Positions 22,835-30,293 of a stretch of DNA of 30,293 bases are shown here, piece after piece (positions within the stretch are counted from its first letter, which is position 1; the number at the start of each line of letters is the position of its first letter). The notes under the pieces are model-generated. The model made no database searches. It was not told the DNA's origin and saw nothing but the letters and a program-made list of their open reading frames with translations. The stretch lies in contig JAFAFC010000003.1 of the NCBI GenBank assembly GCA_023423715.1, positions 1-30,293 of the forward strand, read 5' to 3'. A program made the position numbers and the translations under genes. This stretch comes from Bacteroidota bacterium. GTDB lineage: Bacteria; Bacteroidota; Bacteroidia; Flavobacteriales; Weeksellaceae.

Positions 22835-25045
22835 ATGAAGAGATCAATAGTACTTTCATTAGTTGCATGCGGTGGTTTTTTTGCCAGCGCTCAAGACACG
22901 GATAATGATACCATCAGAAAAACAAATGCCATCGAAGAAGTAGAACTTTTCGGAGAACGAGGAAAAAGTCCCGAAAAGCTTGAAGTTATCACGCGTTTAC
23001 CTTTAAAAACTCGTGATCAAATCCAAAGTATTTCGGTTATTTCTTATAAAGTAATTGAAGATTTGGGTGGGTTAACAATAACGGATGTTGCCAAGAATAT
23101 CCCTGGCGTTACCCAGTTTGGTAGTTATGGTGGTGTAAAAGAAAGTATGTCTATTCGTGGTTATCGCGGTGTTCCCGTTTTGAAGAATGGTGTCATGATG
23201 GATTCCGATTTCAGAACCGGTTCTATGCTTACGGAAATGCAAGGTGTAGAGAGTATCCAAGTTATAAAAGGATCTGCAGCGGTTACGCAAGGAATTGGTG
23301 ATGGACTTGGTGCTGCAGGAGGGGTTATTAATGTAGTGACGAAAGTTCCGAAGTTTCAAAATTTAACGAATGTTGGTTTCCGATATGGTTCTTGGGATTT
23401 GTATCGTCCAACTTTAGATTTTCAAAGAGTTTTAGATGCTAATGGTCGAGTAGCTGTACGTTTTAATGCGGCGTATCAAAATAGCAATTCTTTTAGAAAG
23501 CACGTCTCAACGGAACGTATTTATGTAAATCCTTCGATTGCATTTCGTCCTGATGACAAAACAGAAATTGTTGTTGAGATGGATTATATGAATAACGATA
23601 CGACGCCTGATCGTGGTACCGTTAATCTTGCGAGCGGAACGGTTAATGCTCTTTATGAAATGCCAAAAGGGAAATTCCTTGGGTTTTCATCAGATAATGC
23701 AAATACAGAAACCTTTAACTTCTCTACCTCGGCGACACGAAAATTAACGGATAAGTTGAAATTGCGTACCGCTTTTATCAATTCTAATTATGATACAGAA
23801 AGTATAGGAGCATCTTTATCGCCGGTTGATTCCAAAAATCCAAATGAACTTCGAAATAGAACGCTTGCTAAAAGTGGAAGAAAAGACTTGAACAAAGTTT
23901 TCCAATTTGACTTTATCGGACAAGATTTGCAAACTGGTTTCTTAAAACATACCTTCCAAGTAGGAATGGATTGGAAGCAAACCGATGTTACTACTACGTC
24001 GTACAAAGCATACAAAGGTAGTATTGCTCCTGCAAATGCAATAAAAAGCATCGATCAGATTAATGTTTTACAAGATGTTAGCAATACATTACCTTACGAT
24101 GTTGTATTTGAAGGTACAGAAAGTACTCCTGTTAGCACGCCTACCGTAGGATTCATGGCTCAAGATGTAGTTTCTGTCGGTAAATATGTAAAAGCTCACT
24201 TAGGATTACGTTATAGTAAAGTTAATGGTTCTTCTAGTGTTGATACAGATGCTTGGAATCCGTCATTTGGATTAATGTTATTCCCAATTGAGAATTTAAA
24301 TGTTTTCGGATCTTACACAACGACTACTTCATTGCGATCTGCAAATAATGCACTGATTTCTGGTGGTAACGTAGGAGCTTCAGATACCAAGCAGTGGGAA
24401 TTCGGAATCAAATCCGATTGGTTAGGAGAAAAACTACGTTTTAATGTGACGTATTTTGATATCAAAACAGATAATCTGTCTTTCGGAATTCTAGATGAAA
24501 ATTACAATCCTGTGATTGTTGATGGACAAACGATGTATGGTTTAGCAGGAAGTCTTCGTAGAAGCGGGGTTGAAGTGGAATTAATCGGTCGAATTCTACC
24601 AAATCTTCAGGTTATGTCAGGATGGGCTTTATTAAATGCTAAATATCAAGACAGTCCATCTTATGTGAATGGTTCTTCACCAATGAATGCGCCAAAACAT
24701 ACCGCGAATGCATGGTTGAATTACAAATTTGAAGGTGCATTACGAGGTTTGGACATTGGTGCCGGAGTTTATTATGTTGGCGAAAGACCAGTTGATGAGT
24801 GGACGCAAAAATCCTTTACAGCAGGACATGTAAATAGCGTACAACCTGGTGAAAAACCTTTCATGATGAAAGAGTACACAACTGTTGATGCACAAATAGG
24901 TTATAATCTTAATAATAAATATAACTTAAGAGTATTCTTTAATAATATTTTCGATACGGTGGGTTATAATTCGTATTTCCGTGGTGGTTATATCGATCAA
25001 ATCAATCCTCGAAATATCGCAGTTCAGTTTAATTACAAGTTTTAG
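22835..25045 (+). CDS. TonB-dependent siderophore-type outer-membrane receptor
   Basis: From ATG 22835 the product is 736 residues with signal peptide MKRSIVLSLVACGGFFASAQ. A TTG start at 22748 further upstream would mask the signal and is rejected. The plug domain is clear: PLKTRDQIQSISVIS, DVAKNIPGVTQFGSYGG, MSIRGYRGVPVLKNGV, VESIQVIKGSAAVTQGIGD and GGVINVVTKVP. A 22-strand barrel follows, ending in YFRGGYIDQINPRNIAVQFNYKF with a terminal Phe. The plug motifs fit the hydroxamate/catecholate siderophore receptors (FhuE/FpvA type). No carboxypeptidase-like N-domain or SusD partner is present, so a glycan system is unlikely. Substrate unknown. Confidence 0.92.
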   Translation: MKRSIVLSLVACGGFFASAQDTDNDTIRKTNAIEEVELFGERGKSPEKLEVITRLPLKTRDQIQSISVISYKVIEDLGGLTITDVAKNIPGVTQFGSYGGVKESMSIRGYRGVPVLKNGVMMDSDFRTGSMLTEMQGVESIQVIKGSAAVTQGIGDGLGAAGGVINVVTKVPKFQNLTNVGFRYGSWDLYRPTLDFQRVLDANGRVAVRFNAAYQNSNSFRKHVSTERIYVNPSIAFRPDDKTEIVVEMDYMNNDTTPDRGTVNLASGTVNALYEMPKGKFLGFSSDNANTETFNFSTSATRKLTDKLKLRTAFINSNYDTESIGASLSPVDSKNPNELRNRTLAKSGRKDLNKVFQFDFIGQDLQTGFLKHTFQVGMDWKQTDVTTTSYKAYKGSIAPANAIKSIDQINVLQDVSNTLPYDVVFEGTESTPVSTPTVGFMAQDVVSVGKYVKAHLGLRYSKVNGSSSVDTDAWNPSFGLMLFPIENLNVFGSYTTTTSLRSANNALISGGNVGASDTKQWEFGIKSDWLGEKLRFNVTYFDIKTDNLSFGILDENYNPVIVDGQTMYGLAGSLRRSGVEVELIGRILPNLQVMSGWALLNAKYQDSPSYVNGSSPMNAPKHTANAWLNYKFEGALRGLDIGAGVYYVGERPVDEWTQKSFTAGHVNSVQPGEKPFMMKEYTTVDAQIGYNLNNKYNLRVFFNNIFDTVGYNSYFRGGYIDQINPRNIAVQFNYKF

Positions 25046-25052
25046 TAAACGC

Positions 25053-25086
25053 AATCGCCATTTCGAAAATGAAACGGCGATTTTTT
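25053..25086 (+). terminator. terminator of the TonB receptor
   Basis: AATCGCCATTTC pairs with GAAACGGCGATT (one A-C mismatch, loop GAAAAT), followed by six T. The inner TTTC-GAAA-GAAA part resembles the rpsJ and GLPGLI terminators. Confidence 0.88.
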
Positions 25087-25103
25087 CTCAGTTATTTAAG
25101 ATG

Positions 25104-25130
25104 AAAAGCACCTCGCAAGAGGTGCTTTTT
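25104..25130. terminator. bidirectional terminator with GCAA tetraloop
   Basis: AAAAGCACCTC / GAGGTGCTTTT, 11 bp, closed by a GCAA (GNRA) loop. T-runs flank on both strands, so it can end the minus-strand gene stopping at 25133 and back up the receptor terminator. Confidence 0.85.
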
Positions 25131-25132
25131 GT

Positions 25133-27829
25133 TTATTTCATATAGTATTCAAAATAAAGACAGTTGCCCATCAGTTCTTTGACTTTTTCGGTATTGCGAT
25201 AGTTTTGTTTTAGTTGTGCGAAATACGTTTTGTATTCTTTATTCTTAACAGCTAACAAATGGTCTTCACGCTTTTTCAGTCGTTCGCTCCAGTCCTCGCC
25301 TGTATAATCGATTTCAGGTTGTTTCATTTCCCATTGGTAGTATTTTCCTTGTTCAGCACTTGCTAATTGGAAAAGAATTTGCGCTTTCTGATCTTGGTTT
25401 GTCGCTGTTTTCAACGCTTTTTCATAATATTTCATCGGAGTGTTGAAGTTATCAGGTCTTAAATACTGCTCCCAAGCATAATTTTTATAGTACACAATTC
25501 GATTGTAATTTGTTCCCCAATCCCTGAACTTAGGCCCGTTAGAATTATCAACGTCCATCACAAATAGATGACGATAATAGCCAAGCTTCGACGTGTTGTA
25601 TAACACATTTCCGATAAGTTGATTGGCTTGAGCTGCTTTTTCATCGGTTCCATTTCCGATTTTTGATAATTCAACCAAAACATTTGCAATTTCTAGTTTG
25701 TTCATGTTGGCTTTAACCATTGGGAATTGGCTCACAAAAGGTTCTGCTTGCATTGTTTCGTCATCAGCACTTCCATAACTTACCATGGTGTTGTGACCAA
25801 ACACAAGCCCAGGAATATTTTTGAACCCATTATAACCTTCCGTTTTTTGAGGGACAATCTCCGTTTTTTGAGTTTCTGTGTTATAGAAATAATCTGGACC
25901 ACGACTAATTCCTGCAAAGTTTTGTGCTTTCTCATAATGCTTTTTCGCATTTAGGAAGTTTGCATTTTTCATTTCACCATCACCATAAATGATATTGAAA
26001 AACGCATTAACATCACCTACTTGATCTACATTGAAAGCGATAATGTTGGTTTCGAAATCATTTTTACCAGGTTTGTTCACAAAAGCTTCCACTTGTTTTA
26101 CCAACTGTAAATCTGGGTTGGATTGTAGGTCTGAAAGTTTGTTGGACATTAAGAACGATTTTCCATGTTCGCCTTGCAAGAAATAACGGTTCGCTAATAT
26201 ATCTTGGATAAACTCACCTGTGGATGGTCTCATGGCTTCATAATCATAGTTTCCTAAAGAATCTACAGCAGCCGTGGTTTCTTCTTTAACAAATTCTTTT
26301 GGATAGGTACGATATAAATGCTGTTCAAATTCATTTGTAATTCTTGGTTGAGATACAATTTCGTTCAGCATCTTCATTTTATTCGTTTGGGCAACGTACT
26401 CAGGATTTTTAGAATTTATTTTAGATAAAATATCCGAACTGCCTTCGTAATCCTGCTTCATGAATTTCACATAAGCCAAAGCGATTTTCCAGTATTCATC
26501 TGGAGATTCGTCTTGAGTTTTATCTAAAAACTTTTCTAAACTTTCTAAATAGTCTTTTTCTGTGGCTTTGGTGTCGTCTCCATTGTAATATCGGTTGTTA
26601 TCAGTAAAAAATGGAATTCGATTTGGGTTGTTTAAAAGTTCTTTATCAGATGATTTAGCGCCTGTTTCAGTAGTTCCTTTCTCTTTTTTAGAACTGAATA
26701 AATTTCTAAAGAAACGGACGATCTTATCCCAAATTCCTAGCTTTTTTTCTTCTGCTTTAACTTCGGTAGTCGTTGTTCCTGTTTTAGCATCACCTTCAGA
26801 TCCGACGCGGTAATCAGGGTTGTAAAATGTTGGAAGATAGCTTCGCTCCAATTCGTTTATAGCTCGCGTTGCCAATACTTTTAATTCGTTCGAATTAGGG
26901 TCAATAGCATACATTTTTTCCATCATCGGTAACGGATTGTTGAAATCCTGATAGCCCAAAAGGAAATAGGCCATGTTTTTTTCAGGATTGGTTTTTACCC
27001 GATTGAGCAAATCATCAAAGGATGCGTGATCATAAAATGTCATCGATGTATAAGCGCTTTCCTTCGTCCAATTAGAGTGTAAGAAGACTTGAAAGAAATT
27101 CCAGTTGGCATCCTCTTTTTTTCCTAAGCCGCGCAAAGCCCCTGCATATTGATCCAAAGCCATGTAATACGGGATTCCGCGAGCAGAGATAGGTTCTACA
27201 TATTTTTTAAAAGCATCAACGGCTTTTTGATATTGATGGGTGTAATGATTAAGACGCACCATTTGGAAACCATACCGCTGTTTGATTTCTGGATTTTTCG
27301 CTTCATTATAAAAAGATTCTAAAGCGGCAATTGTTTTTGGATATTCCAAATCTGTTGCGTTTAGTGTATTTTCTGGCGCCGAATAAAAAGAGTCCGAAGG
27401 AGTTCCGCCACCGATATACATGAACGGTTCCATGTATTTGGCTTCCATTAAATAATCAATAGCTTCGGAGTTCTTTTTGTAAAAACCTGTCCCTAATTTT
27501 TTAAGCAAAGGTCGATTTAGTACTCCATCCCGCATCTGTCTCAACTCGTCTAATGTGACCTCATTGACCAATTCATTGGTTTGGTCGTAGGTTAACTGAT
27601 TTCCAAAAAACGATTTCCACGATTGGATATTATCATCATTAATTCTGAATTTATGAGGATAGTATTTGGAATCGTAGGTGAGAAGAAAAGGCGCATAGGC
27701 TTTTTCGGGAATTATGGTTTGGGTGAATAAATTAAAGTATTCATATTCCGGATCGTACCAAGCGCAGGCATCATAGGTTTGGTAGGTTGCGGCTACTAAA
27801 GCCAAACTTAAAATACACTTTTTCATCAT
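25133..27829 (-). CDS. large exported TPR-like protein, family not named
   Basis: An 898-residue protein with a signal peptide (MMKKCILSLALVAATYQTYDACA) and a striking start of the mature part, CAWYDPEYEYFNLF. Most of the rest is helical and TPR-like (for example ALESFYNEAKNPEIKQRYGF and EKALKTATNQDQKAQILFQLASAEQGKYY), with a low-complexity Lys/Thr/Glu segment about 345-395 that has one amphipathic helix (IWDKIVRFFRNLFSS). The start overlaps the stop of the preceding lipoprotein gene by 4 nt (ATGA), so both are translated together. No enzymatic motif seen. Function unknown. Confidence 0.8.
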   Translation of the reverse strand: MMKKCILSLALVAATYQTYDACAWYDPEYEYFNLFTQTIIPEKAYAPFLLTYDSKYYPHKFRINDDNIQSWKSFFGNQLTYDQTNELVNEVTLDELRQMRDGVLNRPLLKKLGTGFYKKNSEAIDYLMEAKYMEPFMYIGGGTPSDSFYSAPENTLNATDLEYPKTIAALESFYNEAKNPEIKQRYGFQMVRLNHYTHQYQKAVDAFKKYVEPISARGIPYYMALDQYAGALRGLGKKEDANWNFFQVFLHSNWTKESAYTSMTFYDHASFDDLLNRVKTNPEKNMAYFLLGYQDFNNPLPMMEKMYAIDPNSNELKVLATRAINELERSYLPTFYNPDYRVGSEGDAKTGTTTTEVKAEEKKLGIWDKIVRFFRNLFSSKKEKGTTETGAKSSDKELLNNPNRIPFFTDNNRYYNGDDTKATEKDYLESLEKFLDKTQDESPDEYWKIALAYVKFMKQDYEGSSDILSKINSKNPEYVAQTNKMKMLNEIVSQPRITNEFEQHLYRTYPKEFVKEETTAAVDSLGNYDYEAMRPSTGEFIQDILANRYFLQGEHGKSFLMSNKLSDLQSNPDLQLVKQVEAFVNKPGKNDFETNIIAFNVDQVGDVNAFFNIIYGDGEMKNANFLNAKKHYEKAQNFAGISRGPDYFYNTETQKTEIVPQKTEGYNGFKNIPGLVFGHNTMVSYGSADDETMQAEPFVSQFPMVKANMNKLEIANVLVELSKIGNGTDEKAAQANQLIGNVLYNTSKLGYYRHLFVMDVDNSNGPKFRDWGTNYNRIVYYKNYAWEQYLRPDNFNTPMKYYEKALKTATNQDQKAQILFQLASAEQGKYYQWEMKQPEIDYTGEDWSERLKKREDHLLAVKNKEYKTYFAQLKQNYRNTEKVKELMGNCLYFEYYMK

Positions 27830-28800
27830 TTTGGGATTTGGTTTTTAACAAATTTACGGTCTAATTGATAATATACTATATCGTAATTTTTTACTTTTTT
27901 ATCAAGATATGCAGTTGTTTCACTTAATTGATCTGCAGTTATTTCTTCTATTTTAATGTGAAATCCTTTATTAAGGAAGTATCCAAAATAGAAGCCATCT
28001 TTTTCAACTTCGGCTTCATTGGTGGAAATTTTTTTTAATCCATCTGTGTTTAAATCTTCAGAAGATAATGCATTGATGAGTTTATGTTTCCCAACATGAT
28101 TGGTAATAATTCCCCACGAGTAAATGGGTAGTGCTATGCTCATGTTTTTAATGGGGTAGTCCTCAAGTTTTGCCGTATAGTTTTTCAGCAAAGAAAAATC
28201 CAATATCGAGTTTTTTGTTGAATTTTCTAAAGGCGATGAAGTGGAGTAGCACATAAGATATACTTTTTCCACGGGCGGAACGCCCATTGCTTTTTTGTCT
28301 TTTACTTGATGCAAACGTAAGGTGCTCGTAATTTCTTTTCCAGATTGTTTTTTCAACTCTTCAAGAAAGGCAAAATAATCCGCTTTTGTTCCTGCTGTCC
28401 AATCGCAATCGATTTGGATTTCATTGGATGTTTGAAGTTGCAATTCCGTATTTTTTTTCTGAATTAAATCCAAAATACTTTTCGCTAAAAACGGAATTTC
28501 ATCTCGTTTAATATTAAGAAGCGACCGATTGGTTAAAAAGATAGTAGGAACAATTTTTTTATTGGTTTCGAAACTTTCATTTTTTGTAATGACTCCAACG
28601 GGTTGAAATTGACTTCCTATTTTATCAACATCAAAATAGCGAACGTAGAGAAAAGGAATTTCCGCTTCCGTTAATGCTTTTTTCTCAACTTCATCCAAAG
28701 CGAGTTTTGTTTTCCAATAATAATACGTGTGTTGGTGCTTCTTTGGCTCTGCGCAGTGCAAGAGCAGGAAACAAAAACAGATGCCGATAAGGTATTTCAT
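27826..28800 (-). CDS. lipoprotein with a putative TIM-barrel (DUF3142-like) domain
   Basis: The 324-residue product has lipobox LLLHC (Cys16). The mature part begins with YYYWKTKLAL and LYVRYFDVDK, and has IQIDCDWTAGTKADYFAFL at 128-146, LRLHQ at about 161, VYLMCYS at 180 and ALPIYSWGIITNH at 223-235. These beta-strand ends with acidic and aromatic residues look like the active-site rim of a glycosidase-like beta/alpha barrel. I would guess the DUF3142 group; catalytic identity is unproved. It overlaps the large TPR-like gene by 4 nt, so the two probably form a functional pair at the envelope. Confidence 0.78.
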   Translation of the reverse strand: MKYLIGICFCFLLLHCAEPKKHQHTYYYWKTKLALDEVEKKALTEAEIPFLYVRYFDVDKIGSQFQPVGVITKNESFETNKKIVPTIFLTNRSLLNIKRDEIPFLAKSILDLIQKKNTELQLQTSNEIQIDCDWTAGTKADYFAFLEELKKQSGKEITSTLRLHQVKDKKAMGVPPVEKVYLMCYSTSSPLENSTKNSILDFSLLKNYTAKLEDYPIKNMSIALPIYSWGIITNHVGKHKLINALSSEDLNTDGLKKISTNEAEVEKDGFYFGYFLNKGFHIKIEEITADQLSETTAYLDKKVKNYDIVYYQLDRKFVKNQIPK

Positions 28801-28881
28801 AGGATAAAAATAGGATACTTTTTTCTTTAACGAAGAGTTTTTCAGATTGTTTTGTATATTTCAATCCAAATTAGAAAAAAT

Positions 28882-29382
28882 ATGAAACGAGGATTTCTTT
28901 TGACAATAATGTTGTTTTTTGGGTTTGCGGTTGCGCAACAAGAAAAAGTAGTGGATAAACTAATGACGGATTGGCATCACGCCGCTGCGGTTGCCGATTT
29001 TGATGGGTATTTTAATCCGATGCATGAAAAATCTATTTATATGGGAACGGACGCTACAGAACGTTGGACCAAAACCGAATTTATTTCTTTTGCTAAACCT
29101 TATTTTGATCGCACAAAACGGAAGTCGGCTTGGGATTTTAAAGCGATTGATCGTCATGTGGTGATTTCAAAAGACGGAAAAACAGCTTGGGTAGATGAGC
29201 TTCTGGAAGGGCATATGAAGATTTGTAGAGGTTCTGGGGTTTTGGTTAAAGAAAAAAATGGTTGGAAGATCATTCAATATGTATTATCGATGACCATTCC
29301 CAACAACAATACCACAGAAGTTGTAAAACTAAAAGCAGCTGAAGAAGATAAAGTGATTGAAAGTTTTAAGAATAAAAAATAA
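28882..29382 (+). CDS. exported SnoaL/DUF4440-like (NTF2-fold) protein
   Basis: From ATG 28882 the product is 166 residues with signal peptide MKRGFLLTIMLFFGFAVAQ. The mature part fits the NTF2/SnoaL fold: DWHHAAAVADFDGYFNPMHEKSIYMGTDATERWTKTEF, FAKPYFDR, then WDFKAIDRHVVISKDGKTAWVDE, and GSGVLVKEKNGWKIIQYVLSM. Such domains bind small ligands or are non-catalytic. A TTG start at 28852 in frame is rejected because it precedes the signal peptide. A -7-like TATATTTC lies at 28855-28862. Divergent from the lipoprotein gene; its own terminator follows. Confidence 0.85.
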   Translation: MKRGFLLTIMLFFGFAVAQQEKVVDKLMTDWHHAAAVADFDGYFNPMHEKSIYMGTDATERWTKTEFISFAKPYFDRTKRKSAWDFKAIDRHVVISKDGKTAWVDELLEGHMKICRGSGVLVKEKNGWKIIQYVLSMTIPNNNTTEVVKLKAAEEDKVIESFKNKK

Positions 29383-29406
29383 AATTCGTTCTCTTGTCTT
29401 AGAGTG

Positions 29407-29440
29407 AAAAAGTGAAAGTCGAGCCGGCTTTCACTTTTTT
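29407..29440 (+). terminator. terminator after the SnoaL-like gene
   Basis: AAAAAGTGAAAG pairs with CTTTCACTTTTT (12 bp, 9-nt loop) and a T-run of six. It isolates rplC from the accessory gene upstream. Confidence 0.88.
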
Positions 29441-29509
29441 GTTGACTTACATAATTTCGCTTAAAATTTCCGTATCTCCCTAAAATTCAAAATATTTTGT
29501 AAAATTTAT

Positions 29510-29539
29510 TTGCCGGTTTAGAAAAAATTCTTACATTTG
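29510..29539 (+). promoter_or_regulatory. promoter of the rplC operon
   Basis: TTG (29510-29512), exactly 19 nt, TACATTTG (29532-29539): full consensus. It drives a separate S10-type operon from rplC onward. Confidence 0.9.
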
Positions 29540-29541
29540 CA

Positions 29542-29609
29542 CACTCATTTTAGGGGTGTAGTGTGCCTATATCAGAAGTAGAAATCACGATCAACCGCCT
29601 AAAATGGTG
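29542..29609 (+). promoter_or_regulatory. structured leader of rplC
   Basis: CAC-T-CATTTTAGG (29542-29554) is complementary to CCTAAAATGGTG (29598-29609): 12 bp with one bulged T, closing a 43-nt inner region. It lies at the very 5' end of the about 100-nt leader before the ATG at 29645. It could be a ribosomal-protein autoregulation element, by analogy with the S10 leader bound by L4 in E. coli. Inner pairing not resolved. Confidence 0.5.
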
Positions 29610-29644
29610 AAAAACAAAGGATAAATTTTATTTTTTTATAAACA

Positions 29645-30271
29645 ATGTCAGGATTAATTGGAAAGAAGATCGGTATGACTTCCCTGTTTGACGAAAACGG
29701 AAAAAATATTCCGTGTACTGTTATTCAGGCGGGGCCATGTGCGGTTTTACAGGTCAGAACCATTGAGAACGACGGCTACAAAGCTGTGCAGTTAGGTTTC
29801 GATGACAAGAGTGAGAAGAACGTTGGAAAAGCGTTAGTTGGCCATTTTAAAAAGGCTGGTTTTACTCCTAAAGCGAAGTTGGTAGAATTCTATAGAGAGT
29901 TCGTTGATGAAGTAAAAGTAGGAGAAGAAGTGAAAGTTGACTTATTCAACGAAGGTGAATATGTTGACATTACAGGAACTTCAAAAGGTAAAGGATTCCA
30001 AGGGGTTGTGAAAAGACACAACTTTGGTGGGGTTATGCAAGCAACTCATGGACAGCACAACAGGCTTAGAGCTCCAGGTTCTATCGGTGCTGGATCTGAC
30101 CCTTCAAGAGTATTCAAAGGGATGAGAATGGCTGGAAGAATGGGAGGTAAGCAGGTAACTGTACAGAACCTTCAAGTGTTAAAAGTGGATCAAGAACAAA
30201 ATCTTTTAGTAGTAAAAGGTGCTGTTCCGGGAGCTAAAAATTCTTATGTAATTATCAGAAAATGGAACTAG
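29645..30271 (+). CDS. rplC: 50S ribosomal protein L3
   Basis: L3 helps to nucleate the large subunit and reaches to the peptidyl-transferase centre. The 208-residue product is complete. It begins SGLIGKKIGMTSLFDENG and has the family core TSKGKGFQGVVKRHNFGG, THGQHNRLRAPGSIG and PSRVFKGMRMAGRMGGKQV. The window ends 22 bases after its stop, where rplD is expected. It has its own promoter and leader, unlike the usual rpsJ-rplC coupling. Confidence 0.98.
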   Translation: MSGLIGKKIGMTSLFDENGKNIPCTVIQAGPCAVLQVRTIENDGYKAVQLGFDDKSEKNVGKALVGHFKKAGFTPKAKLVEFYREFVDEVKVGEEVKVDLFNEGEYVDITGTSKGKGFQGVVKRHNFGGVMQATHGQHNRLRAPGSIGAGSDPSRVFKGMRMAGRMGGKQVTVQNLQVLKVDQEQNLLVVKGAVPGAKNSYVIIRKWN

Positions 30272-30293
30272 TAGTATTAAATACATCAGGAAA

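Noticed and set aside
23072..24051. Minus-strand frames of 87-95 codons inside the TonB receptor
   Set aside because: Shadows of a well-supported plus-strand gene with no start signal or domain.
18794..29644. Genomic island or prophage between rpsJ and rplC
   Set aside because: No integrase, transposase, tRNA, att-like repeat or phage gene was found; base composition looks like the rest of the window by eye.
1..30293. CRISPR array, tRNA or rRNA genes
   Set aside because: No regularly spaced repeats and no recognisable tRNA or rRNA sequence on either strand.

Overview
The window looks like chromosome of a flavobacterium (Bacteroidota, Flavobacteriales, probably Weeksellaceae-like). Evidence: low GC; promoters of the Bacteroidota type (TTG, about 19 nt, TAnnTTTG) with weak or absent Shine-Dalgarno sites; two GLPGLI-family proteins; a leucine-rich-repeat protein with a type IX secretion sorting domain; a membrane-spanning TPR/LuxR regulator; and an rpsL-rpsG-fusA-rpsJ ribosomal operon. 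I found no tRNA, rRNA, CRISPR array, insertion sequence, integrase or prophage gene.

Layout. Positions 1-8150 hold an HtrA/Deg periplasmic protease (-), a trhO plus 5-formyl-THF cyclo-ligase pair (+), an unrecognised pair on the minus strand (a membrane-anchored protein and a lipoprotein, with overlapping genes), a tiny Ala/Asp-rich lipoprotein (+), and rmuC plus a SpoU/TrmH rRNA methylase (-). Positions 8346-15328 hold an unknown secreted protein (+), pncB with a YciI-domain lipoprotein (-), a T9SS leucine-rich-repeat protein (-), dps (-) and a GT-C-like membrane protein (+). Positions 15382-18851 are the str operon rpsL-rpsG-fusA-rpsJ, with a consensus promoter and a strong terminator directly after rpsJ. 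The next ribosomal gene, rplC, appears only at 29645, with its own consensus promoter and a structured leader of about 100 nt.

The 10.85 kb between rpsJ and rplC carries seven accessory protein genes: two tandem GLPGLI proteins, a TPR/LuxR trans-membrane regulator, a TonB-dependent siderophore-type receptor, a large TPR-like exported protein coupled to a putative TIM-barrel lipoprotein, and a SnoaL/DUF4440-like exported protein. Inside it, at 22501-22749, is a complete small transcription unit with no ordinary gene: a 10-bp direct repeat, a consensus promoter, about 185 nt of transcript with a 13-codon ORF, and a perfect 12-bp terminator.

Most promising leads: the orphan small-RNA or micropeptide unit; the TrhO fusion to a U32/EF-Tu-like barrel, which joins parts of two known routes to the same tRNA modification; the split S10 operon with the rplC leader; a tandem CpxR-like box upstream of htrA; and palindromic candidate operators at the siderophore receptor and at the membrane-regulator pair. 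Function calls rest on motif recognition by eye, with no database search.
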